Assembly (NCBI RefSeq): GCF_001423105.1
Contig: NZ_LMNV01000005.1
Span: 1-44,728 of the forward strand
Direction of reading: 5' to 3'
Source: Frondihabitans sp. Leaf304
GTDB lineage: Bacteria > Actinomycetota > Actinomycetes > Actinomycetales > Microbacteriaceae
DNA: 44,728 nt
Part shown: in pieces, positions 8,405-15,250 of the stretch
How the letters are laid out: each line of letters opens with the position of its first letter
Position numbering within the stretch: the first letter of the stretch is position 1
Notes under the pieces: generated by a model
What the model was told of the DNA's origin: nothing
Seen by the model: only the letters and a program-made list of their open reading frames with translations
Databases searched by the model: none
Translations under genes and position numbers: made by a program

Positions 8405-9079
8405 TCAGACCGCCGCGACGACCACCCACGCCACGGCCGACAGACCGACGATGCGCACACTCGTCGCCACGATCGCGGACCCCCGCCACACGGCGACGAA
8501 CTCCCCGATCGCACTCGCCAGAGCCAGCAGCGTGATCAGCACGATCGTGACGCCGACCGGGCTCCCGACGATTCCCGCCCCAACCTGATGGAACGCCACG
8601 ATGCCCCAGGGCACGATTCCGACCGCCGCGCCGTAGCCGAGCGCCCGACGCGACCCCGTGCCACTGCCGGCACCTGCTTCAGCTCCGGCCCTCTCGCGGG
8701 CGCTGACCGCATGGACCATCCTGAACAGCACCCCGGCCGACGCGAGCGCATAGATGCCGACGAGCGCCCCGACGTCTCTCACGCCGTTGAGCTCGGCGAC
8801 CACGAACACCGCGATGGGGGTGGTCAGCAGCGGGTCGACCCACGCTGCCCACCTCGGCGGCAGAAACCTCGCGAGCGCGAGGAGGGCGACCACCACGGCG
8901 AACGCGATGCCGACGTCGACCCGCGAGACGAGCTGGGCCGTGTTGCCCCCGAGGGTTGCCGTGACCGGGCGGAGCGCAGGATCCTGGGCTCCCGCCACCA
9001 CGACCAGCACGACCGCCTGCAGTGCGAGCGCGATCCCGGCTCCGCGTCGCGCGCGCTCCGACCCGGCCGCCCGGCTCAC
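8405..9079 (-). CDS. heliorhodopsin family protein lacking the retinal lysine
   Basis: A 224-residue, seven-helix-type membrane protein. Against the recalled heliorhodopsin 48C12 sequence I can align RPVTATLGG in the first extracellular loop, WVDPLLTTP in helix 3 (WVEYSLSSS in 48C12), LNGVRDVGALVGI in helix 4, the family-typical GIVPW in helix 5 (residues 154-158), and LSAVAW in helix 7 (KSALAW in 48C12). The Schiff-base Lys position (K241 of 48C12) is Leu213, and the whole protein contains no lysine. The counterion Glu107 position is Asp82, and the pocket histidines of helices 1 and 2 are not conserved. It therefore cannot bind retinal by the usual bond. GTG at 9079 overlaps the stop of the upstream GAF-ANTAR gene (GTGA), so it is translationally coupled. 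A sensory, scaffold or non-retinal ligand role is inference. Confidence 0.8.
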   Translation of the reverse strand: MSRAAGSERARRGAGIALALQAVVLVVVAGAQDPALRPVTATLGGNTAQLVSRVDVGIAFAVVVALLALARFLPPRWAAWVDPLLTTPIAVFVVAELNGVRDVGALVGIYALASAGVLFRMVHAVSARERAGAEAGAGSGTGSRRALGYGAAVGIVPWGIVAFHQVGAGIVGSPVGVTIVLITLLALASAIGEFVAVWRGSAIVATSVRIVGLSAVAWVVVAAV

Positions 9080-9822
9080 GGCGTGCTCGCTCCGCGCGGC
9101 GGTGTCGGCAGCTCGATCTTCACGCTGCCATCGATAACGCCGGCGGCCACGGCAGACAGCGACGTCTGGCTGGACCGGGAGTGGTAGCGGATCAACCGGT
9201 AGGCGGAGTCCATGTCGAGCTGATGGGTGTGCGAGATGACACCCTTGGCCTGCTCGATGACGACCCTGCTGTCGAGGGCTCTCTGGAGCTGCTCGCGGAC
9301 CAGGGTGCTGTCGCGGATGACCCTCTCCTGCAGGACGCTGATCGTCGCGACATCGGCCAGGGCCTGAGCCGCGGTGGCATCGGACTCGTTGAGGGCGCCC
9401 TCGAGGTCGCGGAAGAGGTTCAGCGATCCGATCGTCTCTCCGCGGAGGCGGAGCGGGATCGCGTGCACCGAGACGTAGCCCGACTCGGATGCCGCGTCGG
9501 CGAACGTGGGCCACCGGTCGTGCATCTCAGCCCTGCTCGACACCGACACCACCCGACCGCTCGTCACCGCTTCGACGCAGGGCCCCTCGCCGGCCCGGAG
9601 CTGCATGAGGCCGATGCTGCGGCTCGCCTCGCCCGTCGAGACGATCACTTCGAGGTGTCGGTCGTCTGGGCCGAGGATGATGCCGGCCGCGGATGCGTCG
9701 AAGAGATCCGTACAGCGATCGACGAGGGTCTGCAGCAGGTCGATGATGTCGTAGTCGGCCACCAGGGAGTCTGCGACGGTCACGAAGGTGCGAACGAGAA
9801 GGGTCTCGCGAGAATCGGACAC
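9076..9822 (-). CDS. GAF-ANTAR domain regulator
   Basis: A 248-residue cytoplasmic regulator. Residues ~15-155 form a GAF domain with the actinobacterial signature AGEGPCVEAVTSG and the RLRGETIGSLNLF strand. Residues ~175-235 form an ANTAR domain (LQRALDSRVVIEQAKGVIS ... LIRYHSR), which in characterised proteins binds paired RNA hairpins and prevents transcription termination. I prefer GTG at 9822, preceded by GAGGAA; a TTG eight codons earlier overlaps the upstream stop but has no ribosome site. It lies between another GAF-ANTAR gene and the heliorhodopsin-like gene, with overlapping or near-contiguous reading frames, so the three are probably co-expressed. The GAF ligand is unknown. No cysteine pair or PAS/LOV chromophore site is evident. 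Confidence 0.85.
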   Translation of the reverse strand: MSDSRETLLVRTFVTVADSLVADYDIIDLLQTLVDRCTDLFDASAAGIILGPDDRHLEVIVSTGEASRSIGLMQLRAGEGPCVEAVTSGRVVSVSSRAEMHDRWPTFADAASESGYVSVHAIPLRLRGETIGSLNLFRDLEGALNESDATAAQALADVATISVLQERVIRDSTLVREQLQRALDSRVVIEQAKGVISHTHQLDMDSAYRLIRYHSRSSQTSLSAVAAGVIDGSVKIELPTPPRGASTP

Positions 9823-9842
9823 GGTTTCCTCAAATCCTGGAA

Positions 9843-10547
9843 TCAATTGTCGAAGGCGGTGAAGTCAAGTCTGCGGGCAACGACATCGGCGGCGACGTCG
9901 CGGACCGGGCGGCCGCTGGCGAAGGCGTGGCCCTGAAGAACGAGGAGTGCATCGACCGGAGTGATGCCCATCTGAGCGAGCACCATTCCGGTCGCCTGGT
10001 GCACTTCACGGCGGGAGTAGTCGCCCCCGCCACCTCCAGCATCCTCGTCCTCGCTTTCCAGTGCCCGAAGGGAACGGCGCAGAACCTGCCGGGCGAGGAT
10101 CGTCGACAGCAGACCCGCGTCGGCCACCTGCCGCGAGCTCATCGCCCCCGAGACGCGCGAGTAGAGGTCGATGGCCCCGACGTTGATGCCGGCGACGACC
10201 AGCGGAAAGGCGAACACCGCTGCCAGCCCTGTCTCGTAAAGAGCCTGCCGCGCCAGAGGCCACGAGGTTTCCGACGAGTGCTGCAGGTCGGGCTCGAAGA
10301 CGGGAAGGCGGGTCGAGAGCGCCTCCCAGCAGGGCCCCTCGCCGAGGTCGATCTGGATCTCGTCCCACTGGGCGGCCGAGTCGTCCGTGACGCAGATGAT
10401 CTCGGAGCCGAGAGGGTCGCCCAGGGTCGACACGGCCGCACCGGTCACACCGATTGCCGCTACGAACGGGCCGCAGAGGTCGGAATCCGGTTCGAACGCC
10501 TGCGCCAGAGCGAGAGCCGCATCCGAGAAGTCGAGCCGCTCAGCCAC
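9843..10547 (-). CDS. GAF-ANTAR domain regulator
   Basis: A 234-residue paralogue of the next gene. Residues ~10-160 are GAF-like with GEGPCWEALSTRLPV and VAGINVGAIDLYSR. A Gly/Glu-rich linker (EDEDAGGGGG) leads to an ANTAR domain at ~175-228 (VHQATGMVLAQMGI ... LLVLQGHAFASG). Such proteins act as RNA-binding antiterminators under small-molecule or redox control. Its GTG start at 10547 has no good ribosome site of its own. It overlaps a 16-codon upstream ORF with a strong GGAGG site, so translation is probably coupled to that leader. The two ANTAR proteins in one operon could form a heteromer (inference). Confidence 0.83.
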   Translation of the reverse strand: MAERLDFSDAALALAQAFEPDSDLCGPFVAAIGVTGAAVSTLGDPLGSEIICVTDDSAAQWDEIQIDLGEGPCWEALSTRLPVFEPDLQHSSETSWPLARQALYETGLAAVFAFPLVVAGINVGAIDLYSRVSGAMSSRQVADAGLLSTILARQVLRRSLRALESEDEDAGGGGGDYSRREVHQATGMVLAQMGITPVDALLVLQGHAFASGRPVRDVAADVVARRLDFTAFDN

Positions 10548-10590
10548 AGGCGCACCAAGGCCCCGCTGGCACGAGTCGGTGCGTCGTCAT
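10540..10590 (-). CDS. leader peptide (16 aa) coupled to GAF-ANTAR gene
   Basis: ATG at 10590 is preceded by GGAGG at a 4-nt spacing, the best ribosome site in this intergenic region. The ORF encodes MTTHRLVPAGPWCACG and stops at TGA 10540-10542, overlapping the GTG start of the GAF-ANTAR gene in another frame. The geometry fits translational coupling or attenuation. No run of a single regulatory amino acid is present. It is too short for a family assignment. Confidence 0.5.
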   Translation of the reverse strand: MTTHRLVPAGPWCACG

Positions 10591-10713
10591 GGGGCCTCCA
10601 GGAGCCTGCGTTCATCCGGTGATCGGGTCACGGAGCGCTGGGCCTAGGTGCCGGCCGTGCCTCACCTTAGCCGTGGTGGGCGCCTGCTCGGTCGCTTGGA
10701 GTCGAACGCGCGC

Positions 10714-10743
10714 GGCTAGTCGCGCGAAGCGTGCCCGTGCGAA
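10714..10743 (-). pseudogene. remnant of a DUF1206 gene 3' end
   Basis: The minus strand reads FARARFARLA, nearly identical to the last residues of the intact DUF1206 protein 1.6 kb away (FARARFARL). The nucleotide match extends past that gene's stop codon into the CGCGGCTA that follows. No upstream DUF1206 coding sequence is present here. It is probably the leftover of a duplication or rearrangement; chance similarity is possible because the segment is short and Arg/Ala-rich. Confidence 0.35.
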
Positions 10744-10784
10744 GCATCGGCCGCGAGACTGCGATGCGGCCGAGCGGCGTCAGC

Positions 10785-12182
10785 TCATCGGCCGCTGAGG
10801 TCGAACGGCGCCTGCCCCGAGTCCACCGTGGTGAGGTAGCCGCCATCGGCGAGCGCCGAAGGAAGGGCGACGGCACCGCGCACCCTCGGCACCCCGCGCA
10901 CGAGGTCGATCTCGACGACCGTTCCCGTGCCGGCGCGCGTCACGAAGAGCTGCGAGCCATCGTCGGTCGCCGCGAGAAAGCGTGCCTGCGACCCGGTGTC
11001 GGTGGTCTGACCGAGAGTGGGCAGAACAACGCTCTTCTTCGCGCCGGTGAAGAGCCCGTCTCGGCCCCTGCTGACGAGAGTGAGCGTGTCGGTGCCGTCG
11101 TGGGTGACGACCGCGGCCGCGAAGCCCTTCGCGACGGCCGCCCGCGTGGCGACTCCGGTGCCGAGCGAGACGGTCGCGACGCGCGAGGTGCGGGTCGACG
11201 AGGAGGCCAGCAGCGCCCCGATATCGGCAGCCGGCTGCGTCGATGTCGGCGCCGACTGAGCCTGCGTTCCGACCGCCGTCGTGCCGTCGGGAGCCATGCG
11301 CGGGCGGTAGCTCTGCACCGCGACCTGCGGGTAGGGGGTGCTCGTCGAGCGCCCGAAGCCGCGCTTGGTCACCGGCACCGTCTCGAATCCGTCGTGCAGG
11401 GTGGAGCCGATCACGCGGCCGTCCGCACTGACGATCGGGCCGTGCGGATACGCGCCGAGCGCCGTCGTCGCGGTGACCGGCGGGGTCGAATCTCCCTTCA
11501 GGATCCTCGACACCGAGTACGAATCGAACCGACCCCCCGCGGTCACGACGAGCCGGAGCGGCGACCCGACCAGGAACGTCTCCATCTCTTCGGTGCCGGT
11601 CTCCCCCGTCGTCGCCAGCTTGACCTCACTGGTCGTGATCCGCGCCGTCTCGACCCCCTTCTTCGCGAGGTCGATAACGCTGACCTGCTGCTTCGTCGAC
11701 CCGTCGAAGTCGGAGCCGACGGCGATGTACCGGCGTGACGGGTCAGCCGCGAGCCAGCCCGCGCGCTCCCACCGCCCATCCTTATTCAGGATCCGATAGC
11801 TCGCCACGACCGACGGACGCCCCGTGGCCGAGATGCTCACCACCTCGAGCTGGGGCTTCGACTCGTCCATGAAGGCGATGCGCCCGTGCCCGAGCTGCAC
11901 AGTGCCGGCGTGCGTGCCGAATTCGATGCCCTTGAGGCTGCCCGTGCGTCGTCCCGTCCCGGGGTCGACGACGTAGACCGCGTGTGCCGCGGGGTCGGCG
12001 GCGACGAGCCAGTCGTGGCCGGCCGAGGTGGTGTGGGCTGCTGCGGTGTGGGTTGCTCGGGTGGGGGCTGCCGTGGCCGCGGTGGCCGCCGTGGCTGGCA
12101 GGGGCGCGCTAACGGCCGCGCCGACGAGCAGCGCGAGGCCGACGGTCGCCGCCTGGATGCGGGTGAGGGAGGGAGATCTCAT
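10785..12182 (-). CDS. secreted YncE/AztD-like beta-propeller protein
   Basis: A 465-residue exported protein. It begins with a signal peptide (MRSPSLTRIQ, hydrophobic core GLALLVGAAVSAP, likely cleavage near PATAA), followed by an Ala/Thr/His-rich linker. The body consists of repeated strands such as WLVAADPAAHAVYVVDPGTGRR, GWLAADPSRRYIAVGSDFDG and ARFLAATDDGSQLFVTRAG, typical of seven- or eight-bladed propellers. There is no lipobox cysteine, so it is secreted or loosely wall-associated. A Zur/Fur-type palindrome about 20 bp upstream suggests metal-responsive control and recalls the zinc chaperone AztD, but I see no aztABC genes and few histidines. Function beyond metal-linked secretion is not supported. 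The gene stands alone between the ANTAR operon and DUF1206. Confidence 0.6.
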   Translation of the reverse strand: MRSPSLTRIQAATVGLALLVGAAVSAPLPATAATAATAAPTRATHTAAAHTTSAGHDWLVAADPAAHAVYVVDPGTGRRTGSLKGIEFGTHAGTVQLGHGRIAFMDESKPQLEVVSISATGRPSVVASYRILNKDGRWERAGWLAADPSRRYIAVGSDFDGSTKQQVSVIDLAKKGVETARITTSEVKLATTGETGTEEMETFLVGSPLRLVVTAGGRFDSYSVSRILKGDSTPPVTATTALGAYPHGPIVSADGRVIGSTLHDGFETVPVTKRGFGRSTSTPYPQVAVQSYRPRMAPDGTTAVGTQAQSAPTSTQPAADIGALLASSSTRTSRVATVSLGTGVATRAAVAKGFAAAVVTHDGTDTLTLVSRGRDGLFTGAKKSVVLPTLGQTTDTGSQARFLAATDDGSQLFVTRAGTGTVVEIDLVRGVPRVRGAVALPSALADGGYLTTVDSGQAPFDLSGR

Positions 12183-12200
12183 GGGAATCTTTTCTAGTCA

Positions 12201-12228
12201 AGAATGATTCTCAGAGCTTATCGATAAG
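12201..12228 (-). promoter_or_regulatory. Zur/Fur-like operator upstream of the beta-propeller gene
   Basis: AGAATGATTCT (12201-12211) is a perfect palindrome about its central base, extended on one side to AATGATTCTCA, close to the actinobacterial Zur/Fur-type pattern TGANAATNATTNTCA. Next to it, CTTATCGATAAG (12217-12228) is a perfect 12-bp palindrome. Both lie 19-46 bp before the start codon of the secreted beta-propeller gene, where a metal repressor would block transcription. The identity of the regulator is inferred. Confidence 0.5.
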
Positions 12229-12284
12229 TCTTCTCATTAAGCGAGCTAGCTGGCCTGGCAGAAACGAATCCGCTCAGCGCGCGG

Positions 12285-13094
12285 CTACAGACGCGCAAAG
12301 CGTGCCCGGGCGAAGCTGTACACCCCGTAGCAGATGAGCCCCACCCCGACGGCGATCAGAATCACCTGCCCGAAAGGCAAAGCGGCCAGCGCCTTCAGCG
12401 CGCCGTCGAGACCGGAGGCCTTCTGCGGGTCGAGCGTGGCGGCAGCGACGATGAAGAGAATTCCGACGACGAAGACGGCGACGCCTTTCGCCACGTAGCC
12501 GAGAATCCCGAGGCCGGTGATGGCACGACCCGTGCTTCCCGACGGCAGGGCGATGTCATCCAGGAACTTCCGCCTCGATCCCTTCGCCACGAAGTAGGCG
12601 CCCACGCCGATGGCGATCAGGCCGACGACGATCAGAAGGATCCGACCACCCGGCAGCGTGAGAATCGATGCGCTGGCATTGGTGGACGTGCTGGTGGAGC
12701 TCGTAGCGCTGCCGAGAGCGGTCTGTGCCGCCGTCAATCCGAGGGCTACGTAGGCTGCCGCCTTCGAAGCGGAGACCAGGCTGCGCACCCAGCGCTTCTT
12801 CGACGACGAGCCGATTCCGAGCACCGCCTGGATCACCAGCCATAGCCCCAGCGCGAACAGGCCGACGACCGTCAGCCACAGGATGATCGTGCCACCGGGG
12901 AGCTTGGCGACCTGAGCGAGGGCGCCCGACTGGTCGGACTTACCGCCCTGGTGCAGGGCGACGCGGATCGCGAGGTATCCGAGAAGGAGGTGGACGAGGC
13001 CGCTGGCGGCGAATCCGGCGCGTGCGAGCACTTCGAGGGCGTGGCTGTCGCCGACCTTCCCGGCGGCGGAGCGGATCTCACTGGGGCTGGTCAT
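12285..13094 (-). CDS. DUF1206 membrane protein
   Basis: A 269-residue integral membrane protein with about six helices arranged as three tandem DUF1206 units of roughly 75 residues: RAGFAASGLVHLLLGYLAIR, VSASKAAAYVALGLTAAQ and LGILGYVAKGVAVFVVGILF each open a unit. The family is common in actinobacteria and its role is not established. ATG at 13094 is preceded by GGAG at a 6-nt spacing. A low-complexity Ser/Thr segment separates units 2 and 3. It is monocistronic; the next gene upstream is a truncated NmrA-type gene on the same strand, beyond a long inverted repeat. Confidence 0.85.
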   Translation of the reverse strand: MTSPSEIRSAAGKVGDSHALEVLARAGFAASGLVHLLLGYLAIRVALHQGGKSDQSGALAQVAKLPGGTIILWLTVVGLFALGLWLVIQAVLGIGSSSKKRWVRSLVSASKAAAYVALGLTAAQTALGSATSSTSTSTNASASILTLPGGRILLIVVGLIAIGVGAYFVAKGSRRKFLDDIALPSGSTGRAITGLGILGYVAKGVAVFVVGILFIVAAATLDPQKASGLDGALKALAALPFGQVILIAVGVGLICYGVYSFARARFARL

Positions 13095-13176
13095 GGCGTT
13101 CTCCGATAGCTGGTGGTGCGTCGTGGGGCAATTCTGGGCCATGACGGCACCATGCTCGCGCCCTTTGGCCTCATCC

Positions 13177-13234
13177 GTGCCGAGATCGCACTTGTAGTCG
13201 GGTGCACCCGACCGCAACTGCGATCTCGGCGCAC
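13177..13234. repeat. long extragenic palindrome (REP-like)
   Basis: Arm 13177-13204 is complementary to 13205-13234, with two or three mismatches and a small bulge, and almost no loop (centre GTGCAC). It begins GTGCCGAGATCGCA and ends TGCGATCTCGGCGCAC. It lies between the truncated NmrA gene and DUF1206. The structure suggests a repetitive extragenic palindrome or a processing hairpin rather than a classic terminator, since no T tract follows. Confidence 0.8.
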
Positions 13235-13237
13235 GAC

Positions 13238-13864
13238 TTAGGCGCCGGCGAGGTGCTCCTCGAGGACGTCGCGGACGGTCGTCCAGGTGTGGGTGCCGTA
13301 GCGGTCGTTGTCGACGTGCAGCAACTGCGCGTGGCCGCTGAACATGCTGACGAAGTACTGCATCCCCTGCCAGGCCGGGAACGTCTCGTCGGGGTTCTTG
13401 GACAGGCGCTTGACGACCTTGCTCATGACAGACAGAGTTCCGGTCGTGCCGGCCCACTGCAGCTTGAACGGCGTGCCGGTGAGCTCGGTCAGCGTGCGGG
13501 CGATGTCGCGGGCCGTCACCTGGGCTCCGGCGATCTCGATGACGCGGGGCGCCGTGTCGTCGAGAGCTGCCAGGGCGGTGACCCGGGCGACATCGTCTTT
13601 GGTCGTGAAGTCGAGAATCTGGTCGGCGGACGACCAGAAGAGGACCCGTCGACGGTCGAAGAGGATCATCGGCGCCTCGCTGGCGATGAGGTCGGTGAAC
13701 ATCCCGTTGAGGATCGATGTCGCCTGGATTGGCGCCGCGTCGACCTCGGCCGCGAATTCACGACGGATCTCGAAGTTGCGGTTACTGCCGGGGGCGATCG
13801 AGCGGTAGTCGGCCGAATAGTCGGACGGGATGAAACGCGGCACTCCGGCGGCGGGATCGTTCGG
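13238..13864 (-). pseudogene. 5'-truncated NmrA-family NAD(P)-binding protein
   Basis: About 200 residues matching the middle and C-terminal part of NmrA-like SDR proteins: AAGVPRFIPSDYS, SILNGMFTDLI, DFTTKDDVARVTALAAL and a TLTELTGTPF tail. Normal members are near 300 residues and begin with a GATGxxG Rossmann motif. That first ~95-residue segment is missing: upstream of AAGVPRF the frame meets a TGA at 13865-13867 after a few codons, and no Rossmann sequence is visible before the divergent alcohol dehydrogenase. A shortened protein from GTG 13843 is possible but could not bind the dinucleotide normally. Most likely a deletion remnant. Confidence 0.65.
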
Positions 13865-14011
13865 TCAGACTCATGCCTACCTGACAAGGCTCACTCGTGA
13901 GCGTCGAATGTACGATCCGACTCAAGGAAGAGCAATCACTCCTCCCTCAGGCCGGGGTCGTCTTTTCCGAGTCTCCGAGGCCGCCAACCAAAGACCGAGT
14001 AGACCTGAAGA

Positions 14012-15187
14012 ATGAGAGCTCTCACGTACCAGGCCGTCACCAAGGTGTCTGTCGAAGAAGTCCCCGATCCCACCATCATCGAGCCCACCGACGCCGTCAT
14101 CCGAGTCACCTCGGCAGCAATCTGCGGCAGTGACCTGCACCTGTACGACGCCCTCGGCCCCTACCTCGACAAGGGCGACGTCCTCGGCCACGAGACGATG
14201 GGCGTCGTCACCGCCGTCGGAACCGAGGTCTCGCGCATCAAGGTCGGCGACCGCGTCGTCGTCCCATTCGTCATCGCCTGCGGTCACTGCTTCATGTGCG
14301 ACCGCGGCCTGTTCTCGCAGTGCGAGACCACTCAGGTCACCGAGTACGACTCCGGCGCCACCCTCTACGGCTTCTCGAAGCTCTACGGCCAGACCCCGGG
14401 CGGACAGGCTGAGCAGCTTCGCATTCAGCGTGCCGACTTCAACCTCATCACCGTCGGCGCGACCCTGCCCGACGAGCGGTACCTGTTCCTCAGCGACATC
14501 CTTCCGACCGCCTGGCAGGGCGTCGAGTACGCCGAAGTTCCCGACGGCGGCACGCTCGTCGTTCTCGGTCTCGGACCGGTCGGCCAGTTCGCCAGCCGCA
14601 TCGGCGTCCACAAGGGCTACCGAGTGATCGCCGTCGACCCCGTTCCCGAGCGCCGCACCATGGCCGAGCGCCACGGTGTCGAGACGCTCGATCTCACCGA
14701 CGACGTCTCGGCGATCATCAAGAAGATGACCGACGACCGGGGCCCCGACTCCGTCCTCGACGCCGTCGGAATGGAAGCCCACGAGCACGGTGCGGTGGGG
14801 CTGTTCCAGAAGATGGCCGGCGTTCTTCCCGACGCTGTCGGCCAGGCCGTCATGCAGAAGGCGGGCATCGACAGCCTCGGCGCCATGCACCTCGCGTTCG
14901 ATGTCGTCCGCCGCGGTGGCACGGTGTCGCTCAGCGGTGTCTACGGCGGCACCGCCGACCCGACCCCGTTCCTGAACCTGTTCGATAAGCAGATCAGCCT
15001 CCGCATGGGGCAGTGCAACGTTCAGAAGTGGACGGAAACCCTCATGCCACTGGTCGAGGATCCTGCGGATCCCCTCGGCACCGAAGACCTCGTGACGCAC
15101 CCCGTGCCGCTCGAGCAGGCCGCCGAGATGTACGACCTCTTCAAGACGAAGGGCGACGGCTGCATCAAGGTCGTCCTCAAGCCCTGA
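14012..15187 (+). CDS. zinc-dependent alcohol dehydrogenase (formaldehyde/threonine dehydrogenase-like)
   Basis: A 391-residue medium-chain dehydrogenase. The catalytic zinc site is seen in AAICGSDLHLYD (Cys about 38) and LGHETMG (His-Glu about 64). The structural zinc loop has four cysteines in CGHCFMCDRGLFSQC, and the NAD-binding Rossmann motif is VLGLGPVGQFAS near residue 190. The length and insertion pattern are close to glutathione-independent formaldehyde dehydrogenase-type and related aldehyde/alcohol dehydrogenases. It probably oxidises an alcohol or aldehyde with NAD in the cytoplasm; the substrate is unknown. It is monocistronic, divergent from the NmrA remnant and ended by a strong shared terminator. 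The ATG lies 6 nt after a purine-rich stretch (CCTGAAGA). Confidence 0.88.
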   Translation: MRALTYQAVTKVSVEEVPDPTIIEPTDAVIRVTSAAICGSDLHLYDALGPYLDKGDVLGHETMGVVTAVGTEVSRIKVGDRVVVPFVIACGHCFMCDRGLFSQCETTQVTEYDSGATLYGFSKLYGQTPGGQAEQLRIQRADFNLITVGATLPDERYLFLSDILPTAWQGVEYAEVPDGGTLVVLGLGPVGQFASRIGVHKGYRVIAVDPVPERRTMAERHGVETLDLTDDVSAIIKKMTDDRGPDSVLDAVGMEAHEHGAVGLFQKMAGVLPDAVGQAVMQKAGIDSLGAMHLAFDVVRRGGTVSLSGVYGGTADPTPFLNLFDKQISLRMGQCNVQKWTETLMPLVEDPADPLGTEDLVTHPVPLEQAAEMYDLFKTKGDGCIKVVLKP

Positions 15188-15218
15188 CCTGGTCGCCAAC
15201 CACTAACAGTGCTGTGAC

Positions 15219-15250
15219 ACCGGCCCTAGCGAGCACTTGCTAGGGCCGGT
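15219..15250. terminator. bidirectional terminator between ADH and MFS genes
   Basis: A perfect 12-bp stem (ACCGGCCCTAGC / GCTAGGGCCGGT) with an 8-nt loop lies between two convergent genes and includes the stop codon of the minus-strand MFS gene. It serves the plus-strand alcohol dehydrogenase 32 bp downstream of its stop, and probably the exporter gene as well. Confidence 0.75.

Noticed and set aside
10785-12182. Assignment of the beta-propeller as AztD
   Set aside because: No aztABC neighbours and too few histidines; only the fold class and the operator resemblance support a metal link.
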